A DNA stretch of 64,000 nucleotides. Origin: Lasiodiplodia sp. COLG20 (Eukaryota > Ascomycota > Dothideomycetes > Botryosphaeriales > Botryosphaeriaceae). Made by a program: the position numbers and the translations under genes. The stretch lies in assembly GCA_009801085.1 (NCBI GenBank), contig VNWV01000003.1, positions 3,224,001 through 3,288,000 on the forward strand. The letters are read 5' to 3'. Positions 11,501 through 20,919 of the stretch are shown here, in pieces. Every line of letters starts with the position of its first letter. Position 1 is the first letter of the stretch. The notes beneath the pieces were generated by a model that saw only the letters and a program-made list of their open reading frames with translations, did not search any database and was not told where the DNA came from.

Positions 11501-14284
11501 AGGCGTTGCACGTTGAAACGGCTGAATAGTTCAACGACTGACTGTATCTTCCCGTTGACTTAGTACGCGCATCGGCCCGCCAGCTTTGCCTCTAAAGGCA
11601 GCAACGCTATGCGCAACTGCCTCTGAAGATAGTCCGCTAATGCACCATGCGATTTACCTTCCCGTCTTTCCGCTCGCCCACCACGCCTCTCCGCCCGACT
11701 CCGGACTCAAGCTGAAACACACAGCGCGCCGATCTACGCGTCGGAGCCCAGAACAGATCGTCATGGTGCCATTGCCGAATGAGTATAGCAAGAGTATCCA
11801 TTATCTCAGCCGCAATATAGGATCCGTGTGTATGGTCCCGAACTCCGTCCATGATTTGTGCAATTGCTGCAGACTGTGGGCCCAATGTTGAGAGTCGCAT
11901 TCTTCTGTTCTTTATTGAGGTTTACGCTTTTATTTTCTTTTTAGCTCTTAACCTTGTCTCTTCCCCTTTCCAGGACGGCATCCACATCCCACAGTTCCCC
12001 GCCGCGCCGTTGTCGTATCTGCAAGCCTCTGTTCGCAGGTCGTTGTCTACCCGAACGAGTATTCCGGGACGCCGCGCGGGCCTGGGTAGGTAGGGGGCCG
12101 CACTCGCTTACGCGGGAACGCCGCGTCCGCATCCCGATATGCTATTCTTTAGGTACAGCCCGCAGTAAGCTGAGCTTCGGACGTATCTTTGAAAGTCTTC
12201 GTTGCCCTCGGGCCCCTGCACATGGCGCTCCCAATACTTGTCAGGGTGACGTTGCAGGGACGGCTTCAGAAAGAATGAAAGGAGAGCACTGACGTCGCCG
12301 CGAGGTACGGAGATTTCCAGCGCGGGTTGGGTTGGGTTGGCAGAAAAGAAAGCGACTGCTCGTGCTCTTGGCCAGCCGCCCGCACGCACTCGCTCGCAAC
12401 ACGGCCCTTTGGTGTTTGATACAGATTGGAGATTGGCACCGCAGGCTGGCTTCTAGAGCTTCTAAATCGAACCTTCTACCAAGCCATTAATCTCCCCTCT
12501 CCTTTCTTTCTCTCTTTTAGCCTCGCGCACCTCGAGCCCTGCGCCGCTCAGCCAAGAGGCCTCGTGCGGAAGCGGTAGCTATCCCTTGGCGATAAGCTAC
12601 CTGCGGAATCCCACGCCGGCGCGGGATCTGCTTTCTAGTTGGTGCCGATCGAGAATATCGAAAGGGAAAAAAAAATTACTTCTAGGGGCTCCTCCGATGG
12701 CAGCCACGGGGCGGCGTTGTGGCGCGGCCGTCACATCAGGGTCTCTCTACGTTTTGGGCGGGTGCGAGATTCTCGCCATCTCGCTTTCTCGCACGCATTT
12801 CGCAACCGGGCCCGACCGAGCGAGCGAGCGAGCGATGCGAAACGACGAACCCCGACCGCGACGTCGCATAGCGTCTTGTCGCACCTTCTTTTCTCTGTCC
12901 CCTTCTTCCGCCGCGGCGCCTCCTCCTCCTGTTGCTCTTGTTTTCGTGTGGCGTTCAGTCGGTCCCATCCGCTAAATCGCACCGGACCCAGCGCTAAGAG
13001 AACGCATCGTTGGAAAATACGAAGCCCAAAAAAAGGGTCCGCGGCGGGGAGGCGCGGCAGCTAGGAAACAGGGAAGCAAAAAAATTAAGGGCTAAGAGGG
13101 CAAGGAGAACGGGAAGGAAGAGGAAAGGAAGGGAACTAGTCATCCGGCTCCGTCGTTGCTGGTTGCCTGGCCTGGCACCCATCGCCTCGGGATGATCGAC
13201 GCCCCTAGCATATTAAATCATCCGACACAGTGGGAAGGAAGAGGTTCCTAAGAGAGAGACTAGCCTGAGGTTCCCGGCGAGATTGGAGGGTAGGCTGCGC
13301 CTTTGTCGCGACATTTGGTGGTCCACAGGGCTGGTGGGTCCCGGGATTGTTCGGTACCATCGTGATCGCATGCCGAAGACCTTCTTTCTCATGCACTAAT
13401 TTTCGATTTTCCGGGGCAGTGAAGAGAAGGGAAGAGACGAGTGACCTGAGGTGGAACGTGTGATGAGCAACCCGCAGCCAGAAAGGAGGTTGTCTTGGAG
13501 CCAGCTCCGACGAGCACAGGCGTTTGTCTTCGAATAGAGCCCGGCCAATGGCAGTGCAACACCGTATTCTTTAGTCTATTTTCGGCTCTTTTTCAGAAGA
13601 CGAGAGCTAATTGTTACTATACATGATATGAGTGTAGTGTGATCCGGTCTCGTTGAAACGAAGAGGCAAAAGACAAATTTACTGTTGCCGCGGCAGCAGG
13701 CATTGTTGGTACCCGTCATTGCTGCGACACGGCTGGAATAGCGTCAAGTCAGGGACGGCTCGAGCGCCACGCCGTCCACAATGGTGCGAAGACGAGTCGT
13801 TCGTCACAACCATCGTCATTGAGCTGGATCATCACTTCATGCAGGACCTCTGAGCGGGCAGGCGGAACCCCTGAAGGCCGATGATGTGCTTCCGTCCTAC
13901 TTTTCTCCGCAGGATTCGGGTCAGCCGGCAGGCCCTCCGGCATTGCTGATCAAAAAAGGCAGCAAAAACCAGAGAGGGTGTTTGGGGATCTCTCGCCAAG
14001 CCTTCTCCTACCGCCTGAATCAAGACCCAAATGTGGGACTGTGCCGCGGTTCAGGAGACACGGCTCAAATACCAGCTGCGGGCCATCTGCATGCTTTTGC
14101 TTCGTGAAAAAAACCGGGTCCAAGTACTTTTAAACCAAAGTTTGCTGGTCATTCACCCGTTTCACTATACGGCAGGCAAGCTTCTAGAGCTTGATTGGGA
14201 AAAACGTGACCTCGTAAAAGTGAGAGTCGCTCATGATCGAGTTGCGGTTGAAAGTCTTTCACTTCCTGCGAATCCAGGAGGAAC
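5533..14284. other. 8.75-kb gene-free stretch
   Basis: No open frame here has the look of a real protein. The longest frames (for example 6120-6821 plus) are Arg/Ala/Pro-rich products of high GC and overlap equally long frames on the other strand. Segments around 7040-7150, 7440-7520 and 12880-12930 are pyrimidine-rich and resemble fungal promoter or 5'-leader DNA. A short CGAG microsatellite sits near 12816-12834. The stretch could hold the RasGEF promoter with a long leader, non-coding transcripts, or decayed sequence; nothing visible decides between these. Confidence 0.55.
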
Positions 14285-16909
14285 TCAGCTGCTGGTTTGC
14301 TTGCCCTCGGCCGGCGCTTTTCCATTCAAGTCGGAGGCGCTCCCAGCACCAGTCCACCGGGCAGCGTCCTGTTCTTCTCGGATCGCCTCCTCCCGATCCT
14401 CCTCCTCGATCTCCTTCAAGACTGATGGTTCCTCCTCGTAATCGTCTGGAACTAGGCGATCCTCCTGGTAGTCATCCGGAACCAAATAATCCTGCTCTTC
14501 CTCCGCTTGGCTGCGTTGCTGCGCGCCGAGCTCCTGTAGACCCTTATCCAGCTTGTCGTTCTCCCGCATCCTACTAAGAGCGCGTAAAGAGGAAAGATCT
14601 AGCTCGACCTCCTGGAGCTGCATCTGTCGTATCGTATCCAGAGCTTTATCGACCTCCTGCAGTCGAGCGTACCCTCTAACGAGAGAATTCCAAGTGACAT
14701 CATTTGGTTCCTGATTGTACTTGCGCATGATTTCAAGCACCCGTTCTGCGGCTTCGGGCTGCTTATGCCGCATGAATGCATTGACCAAAATATCCCATGT
14801 ATACTTTGAAGTAAGTGGAACTGCATGGACACGCTTGTCAGTCATCTGACGCAAAATTGTGGGTACCATCTGTAGGGTATTGGCATTCTGGCCCAGGGCG
14901 AAGAGGAAGGCATTGAAGAAGTGGTCGGTTCGTCCAAGTGAAGAGATGACCGGGTTGTCAGGGCGCTCGATCTGGCGCTGAAAAACATGATAGAGGCGGA
15001 CCACCTCCTCTGGGCTTTGTCGAGAGACGAGTTTAAGATAAGCTGTCAACACGATGGCGATGGCATGAGGGGAAGGGCTCATGGTCGTAGCAACAGTTTT
15101 ACCGAAGAAGTGAGGCGGCACACCCAATGCGATCGGAATTGAAGGGTCGAAATGTTCATGATAGGTCTTTGCCAGATCGGCAAAAGTGGTTGCTGTACTG
15201 GCCGGTTCAAAATGCTGGAGGTAGATGCAGTGGATGATGTCTGTGGCAACGACCCGGGGTCTTTCGAGGTTTGGTAGAGCCTTTCCCGCGTCCCTTACGA
15301 TTGATTGGAGCATTTCTGGGTGTTTTCCATCCTTAAGGCCCTTCAACAAAACAGTGTACGTATAATCGTTCGGCTCGATCCCGTTTCGCTGCAAGAGTCG
15401 ATATACGGTGAATGCCGCCTGTAGATCGCCATGGTCAACAGCGTTGTGCATGACCACTGTGTAGAGGTAAATGTTGAGCTTGACACCCATGGTAGTCAAC
15501 TCCGACAGAATCTCGGTTGTAGCAGGATAGTCGTTTGCTTTGGTAGCGCTGCTTCGAAGTATTTGCGTGCAGACGGACGCGAAAACCTCGTCTCGGGGAG
15601 GCGCTCCAAGCTCAAGACGCCTCCGTAATTCTCTTACGGCCATTTTATACTCGCCGTGTTTGCCAAAGAAATATGCGAGGTGGTAAGTTGTGAACCTCGC
15701 GGGATTAAAAGCAGTTCCACGGAGCATCTTCCACAGCTGAGCACCCTCCTCAAGGGAACTGTGGGTCAAGACAAGGTGCACAAATTTTTGAGATAGTGCC
15801 CGGCCGAGGGTCTTCTTTTGTTGCAGGAGGAATTCTAGAGTGTAAAGGAATCCAGGAGGTAATCTAAGCTTGTCGCTTTCAGCACGCTGGAGGTGGCTAC
15901 TCATGAAGTGCTCTAGAATGTCAGCAACAGCGTAGCTAGGTGCCTTTTTCCCTCCACTTATAGCTTCCAGGGTCGGCAAAACTGCATCTCGATCATGATG
16001 GAGCAGCCATAGCATCATCTCGCCCCAGATGTTCTTTTTCCCTTCGGGCGAGTACTCTTCGCGCATGCGAATGATCCATGCCTTCCTAATAGAGGCTGAA
16101 TCTCGCCCCAGACGTAGAAGTCTCTTGACTGCCTGTTCTGTCAAGGCGTTGACTTCTAGCTGAGACGATCGCAGTTCTACAGGTAGCCTGACGTCGTAGA
16201 TGGCATTAAGCTGTGCGAACTTTTTGATCCACCATGCATCCTGTTGTGGGAAGTCATCGAGGGGAGGGAGAGAAGCAGCTTTCTGGAGCCTCCGCTCGAG
16301 GTTCTCAGTAAGTGTGCCGCTATAAGAGCTAATCATGAAGTCCAGCCGGCGCGCTTCTCTGAATCTTGAATTCATCAGGTAGCGAATTTGTTTTTCGTCG
16401 TCCAATGGGATTGCCTCCAGGAGAGCCTCCTCTTCCTCCTCTTCAACCAAATAGTCGTCTTCTTCAGACGTAGAGTAGGAGCGGCGTTCCTGGCGGGAAG
16501 ATAATGCCAATGTTTTGAAATATTGCAGTCGCGATCGAGCCGGTGCGAGTGGTGTATGTGAGGCGGCTGCTATGGAATGTCGTTGTGATGTCCTCTGTAA
16601 AGAGGTGTGGGATCTTGCGCGGCCATTGTCGATGCAGCATCGTTGGCATGGGTGCTGTTCCCCTTGACCGGCATGCTGCCCGGGCATTTCCTCATTGTAA
16701 TTTGATCCAGCGATGTTCGCTACGCGTCTCGTTCTCGGTATTCCAGCGCAACGGCTCGAATGGGCGGCAGCGACTTCGGCGGTCATCCATCTCCGGGTAT
16801 GCTGCAGCGGCGCGGCTCTCTCGAGGGCATACGGGGCGGAAAATGGCAGCACAGGCGGCGCATTGCCTCTGATGGTCCGCGCATGGTGGATGATCGGATT
16901 GCTGAACAT
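14285..16909 (-). CDS. Mitochondrial pentatricopeptide repeat (PPR) protein
   Basis: A single-exon protein of 874 residues. PPR proteins bind organellar RNA through 35-residue helical hairpins and act in maturation or translation of mitochondrial mRNAs. Clear PPR units are seen at about residues 480-527 (YTVVMHNAVDHGDLQAA, then NGIEPNDYTYTVLLKGL) and 701-764 (TWDILVNAFMRHKQPEAA, then QEPNDVTWNSLVRGYA); weaker helical repeats fill the region between. The N terminus is rich in Arg, Ser and Ala and poor in acidic residues for about 150 residues, as expected of a mitochondrial presequence plus a disordered linker. An acidic run (about residues 150-165) follows. The C terminus is Glu-rich. The specific RNA target cannot be read from sequence. 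It is divergently paired with the Cwf18 gene. Confidence 0.85.
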   Translation of the reverse strand: MFSNPIIHHARTIRGNAPPVLPFSAPYALERAAPLQHTRRWMTAEVAAAHSSRCAGIPRTRRVANIAGSNYNEEMPGQHAGQGEQHPCQRCCIDNGRARSHTSLQRTSQRHSIAAASHTPLAPARSRLQYFKTLALSSRQERRSYSTSEEDDYLVEEEEEEALLEAIPLDDEKQIRYLMNSRFREARRLDFMISSYSGTLTENLERRLQKAASLPPLDDFPQQDAWWIKKFAQLNAIYDVRLPVELRSSQLEVNALTEQAVKRLLRLGRDSASIRKAWIIRMREEYSPEGKKNIWGEMMLWLLHHDRDAVLPTLEAISGGKKAPSYAVADILEHFMSSHLQRAESDKLRLPPGFLYTLEFLLQQKKTLGRALSQKFVHLVLTHSSLEEGAQLWKMLRGTAFNPARFTTYHLAYFFGKHGEYKMAVRELRRRLELGAPPRDEVFASVCTQILRSSATKANDYPATTEILSELTTMGVKLNIYLYTVVMHNAVDHGDLQAAFTVYRLLQRNGIEPNDYTYTVLLKGLKDGKHPEMLQSIVRDAGKALPNLERPRVVATDIIHCIYLQHFEPASTATTFADLAKTYHEHFDPSIPIALGVPPHFFGKTVATTMSPSPHAIAIVLTAYLKLVSRQSPEEVVRLYHVFQRQIERPDNPVISSLGRTDHFFNAFLFALGQNANTLQMVPTILRQMTDKRVHAVPLTSKYTWDILVNAFMRHKQPEAAERVLEIMRKYNQEPNDVTWNSLVRGYARLQEVDKALDTIRQMQLQEVELDLSSLRALSRMRENDKLDKGLQELGAQQRSQAEEEQDYLVPDDYQEDRLVPDDYEEEPSVLKEIEEEDREEAIREEQDAARWTGAGSASDLNGKAPAEGKQTSS

Positions 16910-17215
16910 GGAGCGAGGTTATCTGGGCATGGTTGGGAATGTCGCGGAGGAAGAAGCTCGAGCAGGCGGCGGCGACGGTCCGAAATTTTGGAGCTCCAAT
17001 CCATCTCTCCTCCGCCGCCCGCCGACACCACCGTCTGGTCGCCTGCTTAGCCCCGCCACTTGCCGCCTGCCTTACCTTCGCCGAGCTCAAATACTGCCCT
17101 GCGATTCGCGCGCTACGCGTTTGAACAACAGAAACGCCTTCACGCAACACGCTACTGCTTCACGTCGACCTCTAGCCCGCGACAAATCTCCCGGCATACA
17201 AGCCTCATCGCACCC
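16910..17215. promoter_or_regulatory. Divergent promoter of the PPR and Cwf18 genes
   Basis: These 306 bp separate two start codons pointing away from each other, so both promoters and both 5' leaders must fit here. I see no TATA box; the segment is GC-rich with short pyrimidine tracts. Confidence 0.6.
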
Positions 17216-17857
17216 ATGTCCTCCCACGCCTCTCTCAGCGCCGCCGCTGACGAGCGCAAGGCACGCCTCGCCAAACTCAAATCGCTGAAGCGTAAAGCGC
17301 CCGACGAGCCGTCCGACAACGAACCTGACACCGCCGCGACGCAAGCAGACGATCGCGAAGGCTCCTCCACCCCCGACGTCTCCAGGCTTTATCTCTCCGG
17401 CCGCAACTTCGATGTCGAAACAAAGGGACCCAGGCTGGGCTTCGAGAGCAACCCGGCCGAAAACCAGGTGACGCTAGAGGCGAAGGCGGCCGAGCTGGCC
17501 GAGCGCACCAAAGCTGAAGCTGCGGCCGACGAGGCTGCGGACAAGCCGCTGGATCTGTTCAAGCTGCAGCCGAAGAAGCCCAATTGGGATCTGAAACGTG
17601 ATCTGGACAAGAAGCTGGAGGTGCTGAATGTGAGGACGGAGAACGCGATTGCGCGGTTGGTGAGGGAGAGGATTGAAAATGCCCAGAAGGAGGCAAAGAA
17701 GAAGGCTGGAGCGGGCACCGCCGAACTTGAGCCTACGGACAAGGATGGTGAGGCGGTGGGTATGGACGGCGCGATGCTGGCGGAGGCCATGCGTGAAAGG
17801 GAGAGGGAGGATGAGGCCGAGAGAGAGAGGGAAAAGGGAGATGAAGAGCTGGTATGA
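17216..17857 (+). CDS. cwf18: Cwf18/CCDC12-family pre-mRNA splicing factor
   Basis: A 213-residue, intronless protein of the Cwf18 (human CCDC12) family, which associates with the active spliceosome around Cdc5/Prp19. Family hallmarks visible are the N-terminal ERKARLAKLKSLKRK stretch, a LYLSGRNFDVETKGPRLGF segment, and the DLFKLQPKKPNWDLKRDLDK core at about residues 117-140 followed by a helix with LVRERI. The C-terminal third is a highly charged Arg/Glu helix. I chose the Met at 17216 rather than an in-frame Met at 17060, because the extra 52 residues are low in complexity and the family normally begins just before ERKARL. The gene shares a promoter with the mitochondrial PPR gene. Confidence 0.9.
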   Translation: MSSHASLSAAADERKARLAKLKSLKRKAPDEPSDNEPDTAATQADDREGSSTPDVSRLYLSGRNFDVETKGPRLGFESNPAENQVTLEAKAAELAERTKAEAAADEAADKPLDLFKLQPKKPNWDLKRDLDKKLEVLNVRTENAIARLVRERIENAQKEAKKKAGAGTAELEPTDKDGEAVGMDGAMLAEAMREREREDEAEREREKGDEELV

Positions 17858-18721
17858 ACCAAGAGGCGGGATATCACGGCGTTATGGCGCTAAGTAAAGC
17901 CTTGGAGGGCTGGTTGACTGAGCTTCTTCATGCATCGACGGAGCACGGGGTCTGGGTTCGTTTAGAAGACTCTGCATGATGATTCCTCGTCGCCGATAAA
18001 CTACATTCAGACCCTGCGCGCAAGACTATGAGGACCCGGCGGTGCTGGTTTCAGAGAATGGCAGAAGGATCCTGGACCAAGCAAATGAGAGGCCAAGAAG
18101 TCTAGGGCAAGTTTTGGACATTGCCTGGTCTCCATTTGCAGCAGAGCAAGGTACAACAAGCGGGAACAAACAGGAAGTAGTTGCATCTACTCTTAAGCCA
18201 GTATGTGCTACGTTAGATGTCCTAGAGGCGAAGAGACATTCAAGCCGCCTTCACTTAAGACAGGCTCGTAGTATTACTGATTCACAACACTTTCGACTCT
18301 TGATCAGCGCTTGGAAGCTTTGTATTCTCTCATATAAAAGTCTGTACGGCAGATGTGGCGTGGCTAACCTTTAACATCAGTTAGTATCGCAGTGACTTCT
18401 CACCTTTAGCTATTACGAGGAGCATTTTTATATATAAAGCTGGAATACAACGAATGCCAATGGGTATCTAGAAGAGCACCTCGGAGCTTCTGTGAACCGA
18501 ATCCTCTCGGACCTTACTGCATAGCTCCTAATTCAGCAGGTTTACGCTGATAGGCGATTCCGGAGATCAGGAAGGAGAAATCACGCGCAACTTTTGAGGG
18601 AATGGCCTTCCAACCATTCTTTAGGGCCGCCCATAAGGACACGCTCGAAAAGGTTGCCATTCCCGCGCGGCAAACGATAAAGGCCCAGTGTAAAGTCCCG
18701 CCACTCCTTTTCCACACCAAT
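17858..18721. other. Convergent intergenic region
   Basis: This is 864 bp between the ends of two genes running toward each other. It must hold both 3' untranslated regions. It becomes AT-richer from about 18160. No coding frame is supported. Confidence 0.6.
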
Positions 18722-19731
18722 TTATCTTCCGCCCGTATTCATTGCTTGAGTCATGGCGAGGCGCTTGCTGTAAGGGCTTAAGCTTCTTTCCCTAAAGCTT
18801 GCTGGCGGGGGGCCAGCGTTGCCCGGTGGTGGCCGCTGAGGCCTGTCGGAACGTCCGTTACGCTCTCTGTATTGGGGACTGGCCCGCCTTCGCGGGCTAC
18901 GTGACCGACGGCGAGGAGGGCTGAGGCGAGGAACTCTTGCGCGCTGGCTGTATGGAGAAATCGATCTTTCAAAATCACGGCTGCGGCTTCTGTGATGGCT
19001 TCTGCTTCTCGAGACGTCATTCTGGGGAGACACGAATGATCGACTTCGTGGCCTGCCGCGCTCTCCAGGGCTGAATGAGCTCCGCCTCCTCCTGGTATTC
19101 CGCTCTTTCGCGCGTGGTCTGTCGTCTTTGTCGGAGTGGTAAGAGCCTGCGGACGAGCTCACGGAGCGGCGCCTACGCTTGCGGTCGTCACCGGCCGGTG
19201 AGTGCCTGGAGCGCTTGGGCGCTTCCTGTCGGTGTGAAGGCGAGCGCGAGGGTGAGCGGTTCGTCGAGATAGTTGATACGGATGAGGAGGAGTAGGATGA
19301 TACAGAACGGGAGCGCTTCCGCGGGCGGGACTGCAGGTCGTCATCGTCGCGGCTATGCTTGCGACCCCTCTCGTCGGCCTTTTTTGCTAGGGTTTCGTCC
19401 GCGACGCCCTTCCTGGCAACATGTCAGCGTCATTCGGCTGTGAGCAGGTGCTGGAGTGAACGTACTTTCGGAGCAGGTCGTTGGGCACATCGCTCGTGAG
19501 TTGCGGCTTAAGCTTCGGGTTGAACAGCTGTTGGGTACGGCTGGGCCGGCTCACGTACGGGCGCTCCTGAGTAGAGGCTTTGCACTCGTAGCTATAGTGA
19601 CGTAGAGAGGTGTTAGTCGGATCTGGTCGACGAAGGCGGGCGGGGATTCGCATATCTTTTTTCAGGCACTTCTGGCAGGTGGTGCTGGGCGTGGCCTTGG
19701 AGCGGCCGGTGTATGCAGGGCCGCGGTACAT
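18722..19731 (-). CDS. Zinc-knuckle (ZCCHC10-like) protein with RS-rich tail
   Basis: Three exons are proposed: 19731-19656, 19601-19466 and 19412-18722, giving 300 residues. The N terminus has a CCHC knuckle beginning TTCQKCLKK, then HYSYECKA and the conserved block RPYVSRPSRTQQL typical of ZCCHC10-like proteins; DLLRKKGVADETLAKK follows across the second intron (GTACGT donor, TGCCAG acceptor, 53 nt). The last exon is an Arg/Ser-rich domain with many RS, SR and SPxR elements, as in splicing-associated proteins, so a nuclear RNA role is likely. The first intron is unusual: the only solution giving a standard C-x2-C-x4-H-x4-C knuckle uses AT-AC ends. Left unspliced, it is in frame and puts about 18 extra residues in the knuckle loop. 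The start at 19731 (MYRGPAYTG) fits the family better than upstream Mets. Confidence 0.82.
19602..19655 (-). other. Putative AT-AC intron
   Basis: This 54-nt segment starts ATATGCG and ends CTCTCTAC on the coding strand. A good branch site (GACTAAC) lies about 15 nt before the end. Removing it joins ...CLKK and GHYSYEC, which restores the spacing of a CCHC zinc knuckle. No GT-AG pair in the region does this. The segment has no in-frame stop, so retention is also possible. Confidence 0.5.
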
Positions 19732-20919
19732 GGCTGGAGCCAGCGGGAGAAGCTCGAGCGGGGGTTGTTGTCGCAAGGAGAAGCGCGGAGGAGGGGCGGT
19801 GCGGCTCTGGACGCAGGTCGTTGCGCGATGGCATGCGGCTCGCACTCAGGCAGAATGACGACGCTGGGCGCGCAATCCAATGCGATCGCGCGCTGGCTTG
19901 CCCCAGGCAGACAGACCGCACTTCACAACGGCTCGACGTTTTTCCCGCGCTGCACCGACGGGAGTGCGAATAAATTACGCCCCCGGCGCCCCCTCAACGC
20001 GGAGTCTTTCACCGGACGCCTCTTCAAGCGGCCGCACAATTGTACCATCCTTCTCAATCCGGCTTTGCGAATAACGGCATTATTGCTCGAAGCCTAGATC
20101 AAACATCCGGATATTCATGTAGACTTGCAAAGCCCAATTGATATCTCGATGGAGACTGCAATCGCCTACGCAAGAAGAGTGCAGCATTGCTGCGCAACAT
20201 GTTGGGAAAAAGAAAAAACCATTTTGCACCATGCCGGGCATGTGGATTGTCCCTCCACCGGAGCAGTCATTTAGTCTCATCGAAGCTGCGGACGGCCGGG
20301 GAGTTTCTGTGGGCGGCTGTACTGGCTGTCCCCAAACGGGAATATTACGGCGCTCGTGGGGACCTCCTGCCAAGGCTCGGGGGTGGTTTTGCTGCATCCG
20401 CTGGGCTGGGCGCCCGACAGACGAAGAGCCCTCACCACGCCTGCTTGGCCAACAAGCATCTCCCGACGCAGCTCTCCAGCAAGCAAGCAGTCCACGCTCG
20501 CGCTGGCGCATCTTCCCCGCCCGCCGCTCCGTGCTTCAGCTGCGCGCCTTGTGTCCAAGCACCACTCCCGGGCTCCCGCGTCGGCGCTCCTGACTCCTCG
20601 AGCCTCGCCGACCTGAGGACCCACTCGTCGCTGCGTGCGCCCACTTCAACTGCCCTGTCGCACCGCGATGAAATCACCGCCAACCTTCTGAGCCGAGCCC
20701 GCCAAATGCACGATGTCCAGCCTTATGGTCCTGGCTTTCACGACTTTCCTTGAGCATTCCGGTTCCTGAGATCACCTGGCTTTCGACATTTCCATTTCCC
20801 TTTGCGAGCGAGCACGCCCGGGTACCCACCGCGCTTCCAAGCCCCGGATTGCGACCACCCTTCTCTGCATTCTACTGTCATCATACCCCGCAAAGCTCGC
20901 CCCACGCTGGCTGGAGAGA
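19732..20919. promoter_or_regulatory. Divergent intergenic region between zinc-knuckle and R3H genes
   Basis: These 1188 bp separate two divergent start codons and must contain both promoters. The part from 20500 to 20910 is pyrimidine-rich on the plus strand, typical of a fungal 5' leader for the R3H gene. No coding frame is supported. Confidence 0.5.

Noticed and set aside
12318..12340. GGGTT repeats resembling telomeric sequence
   Set aside because: Only about three units and not the TTAGGG repeat of filamentous fungi.
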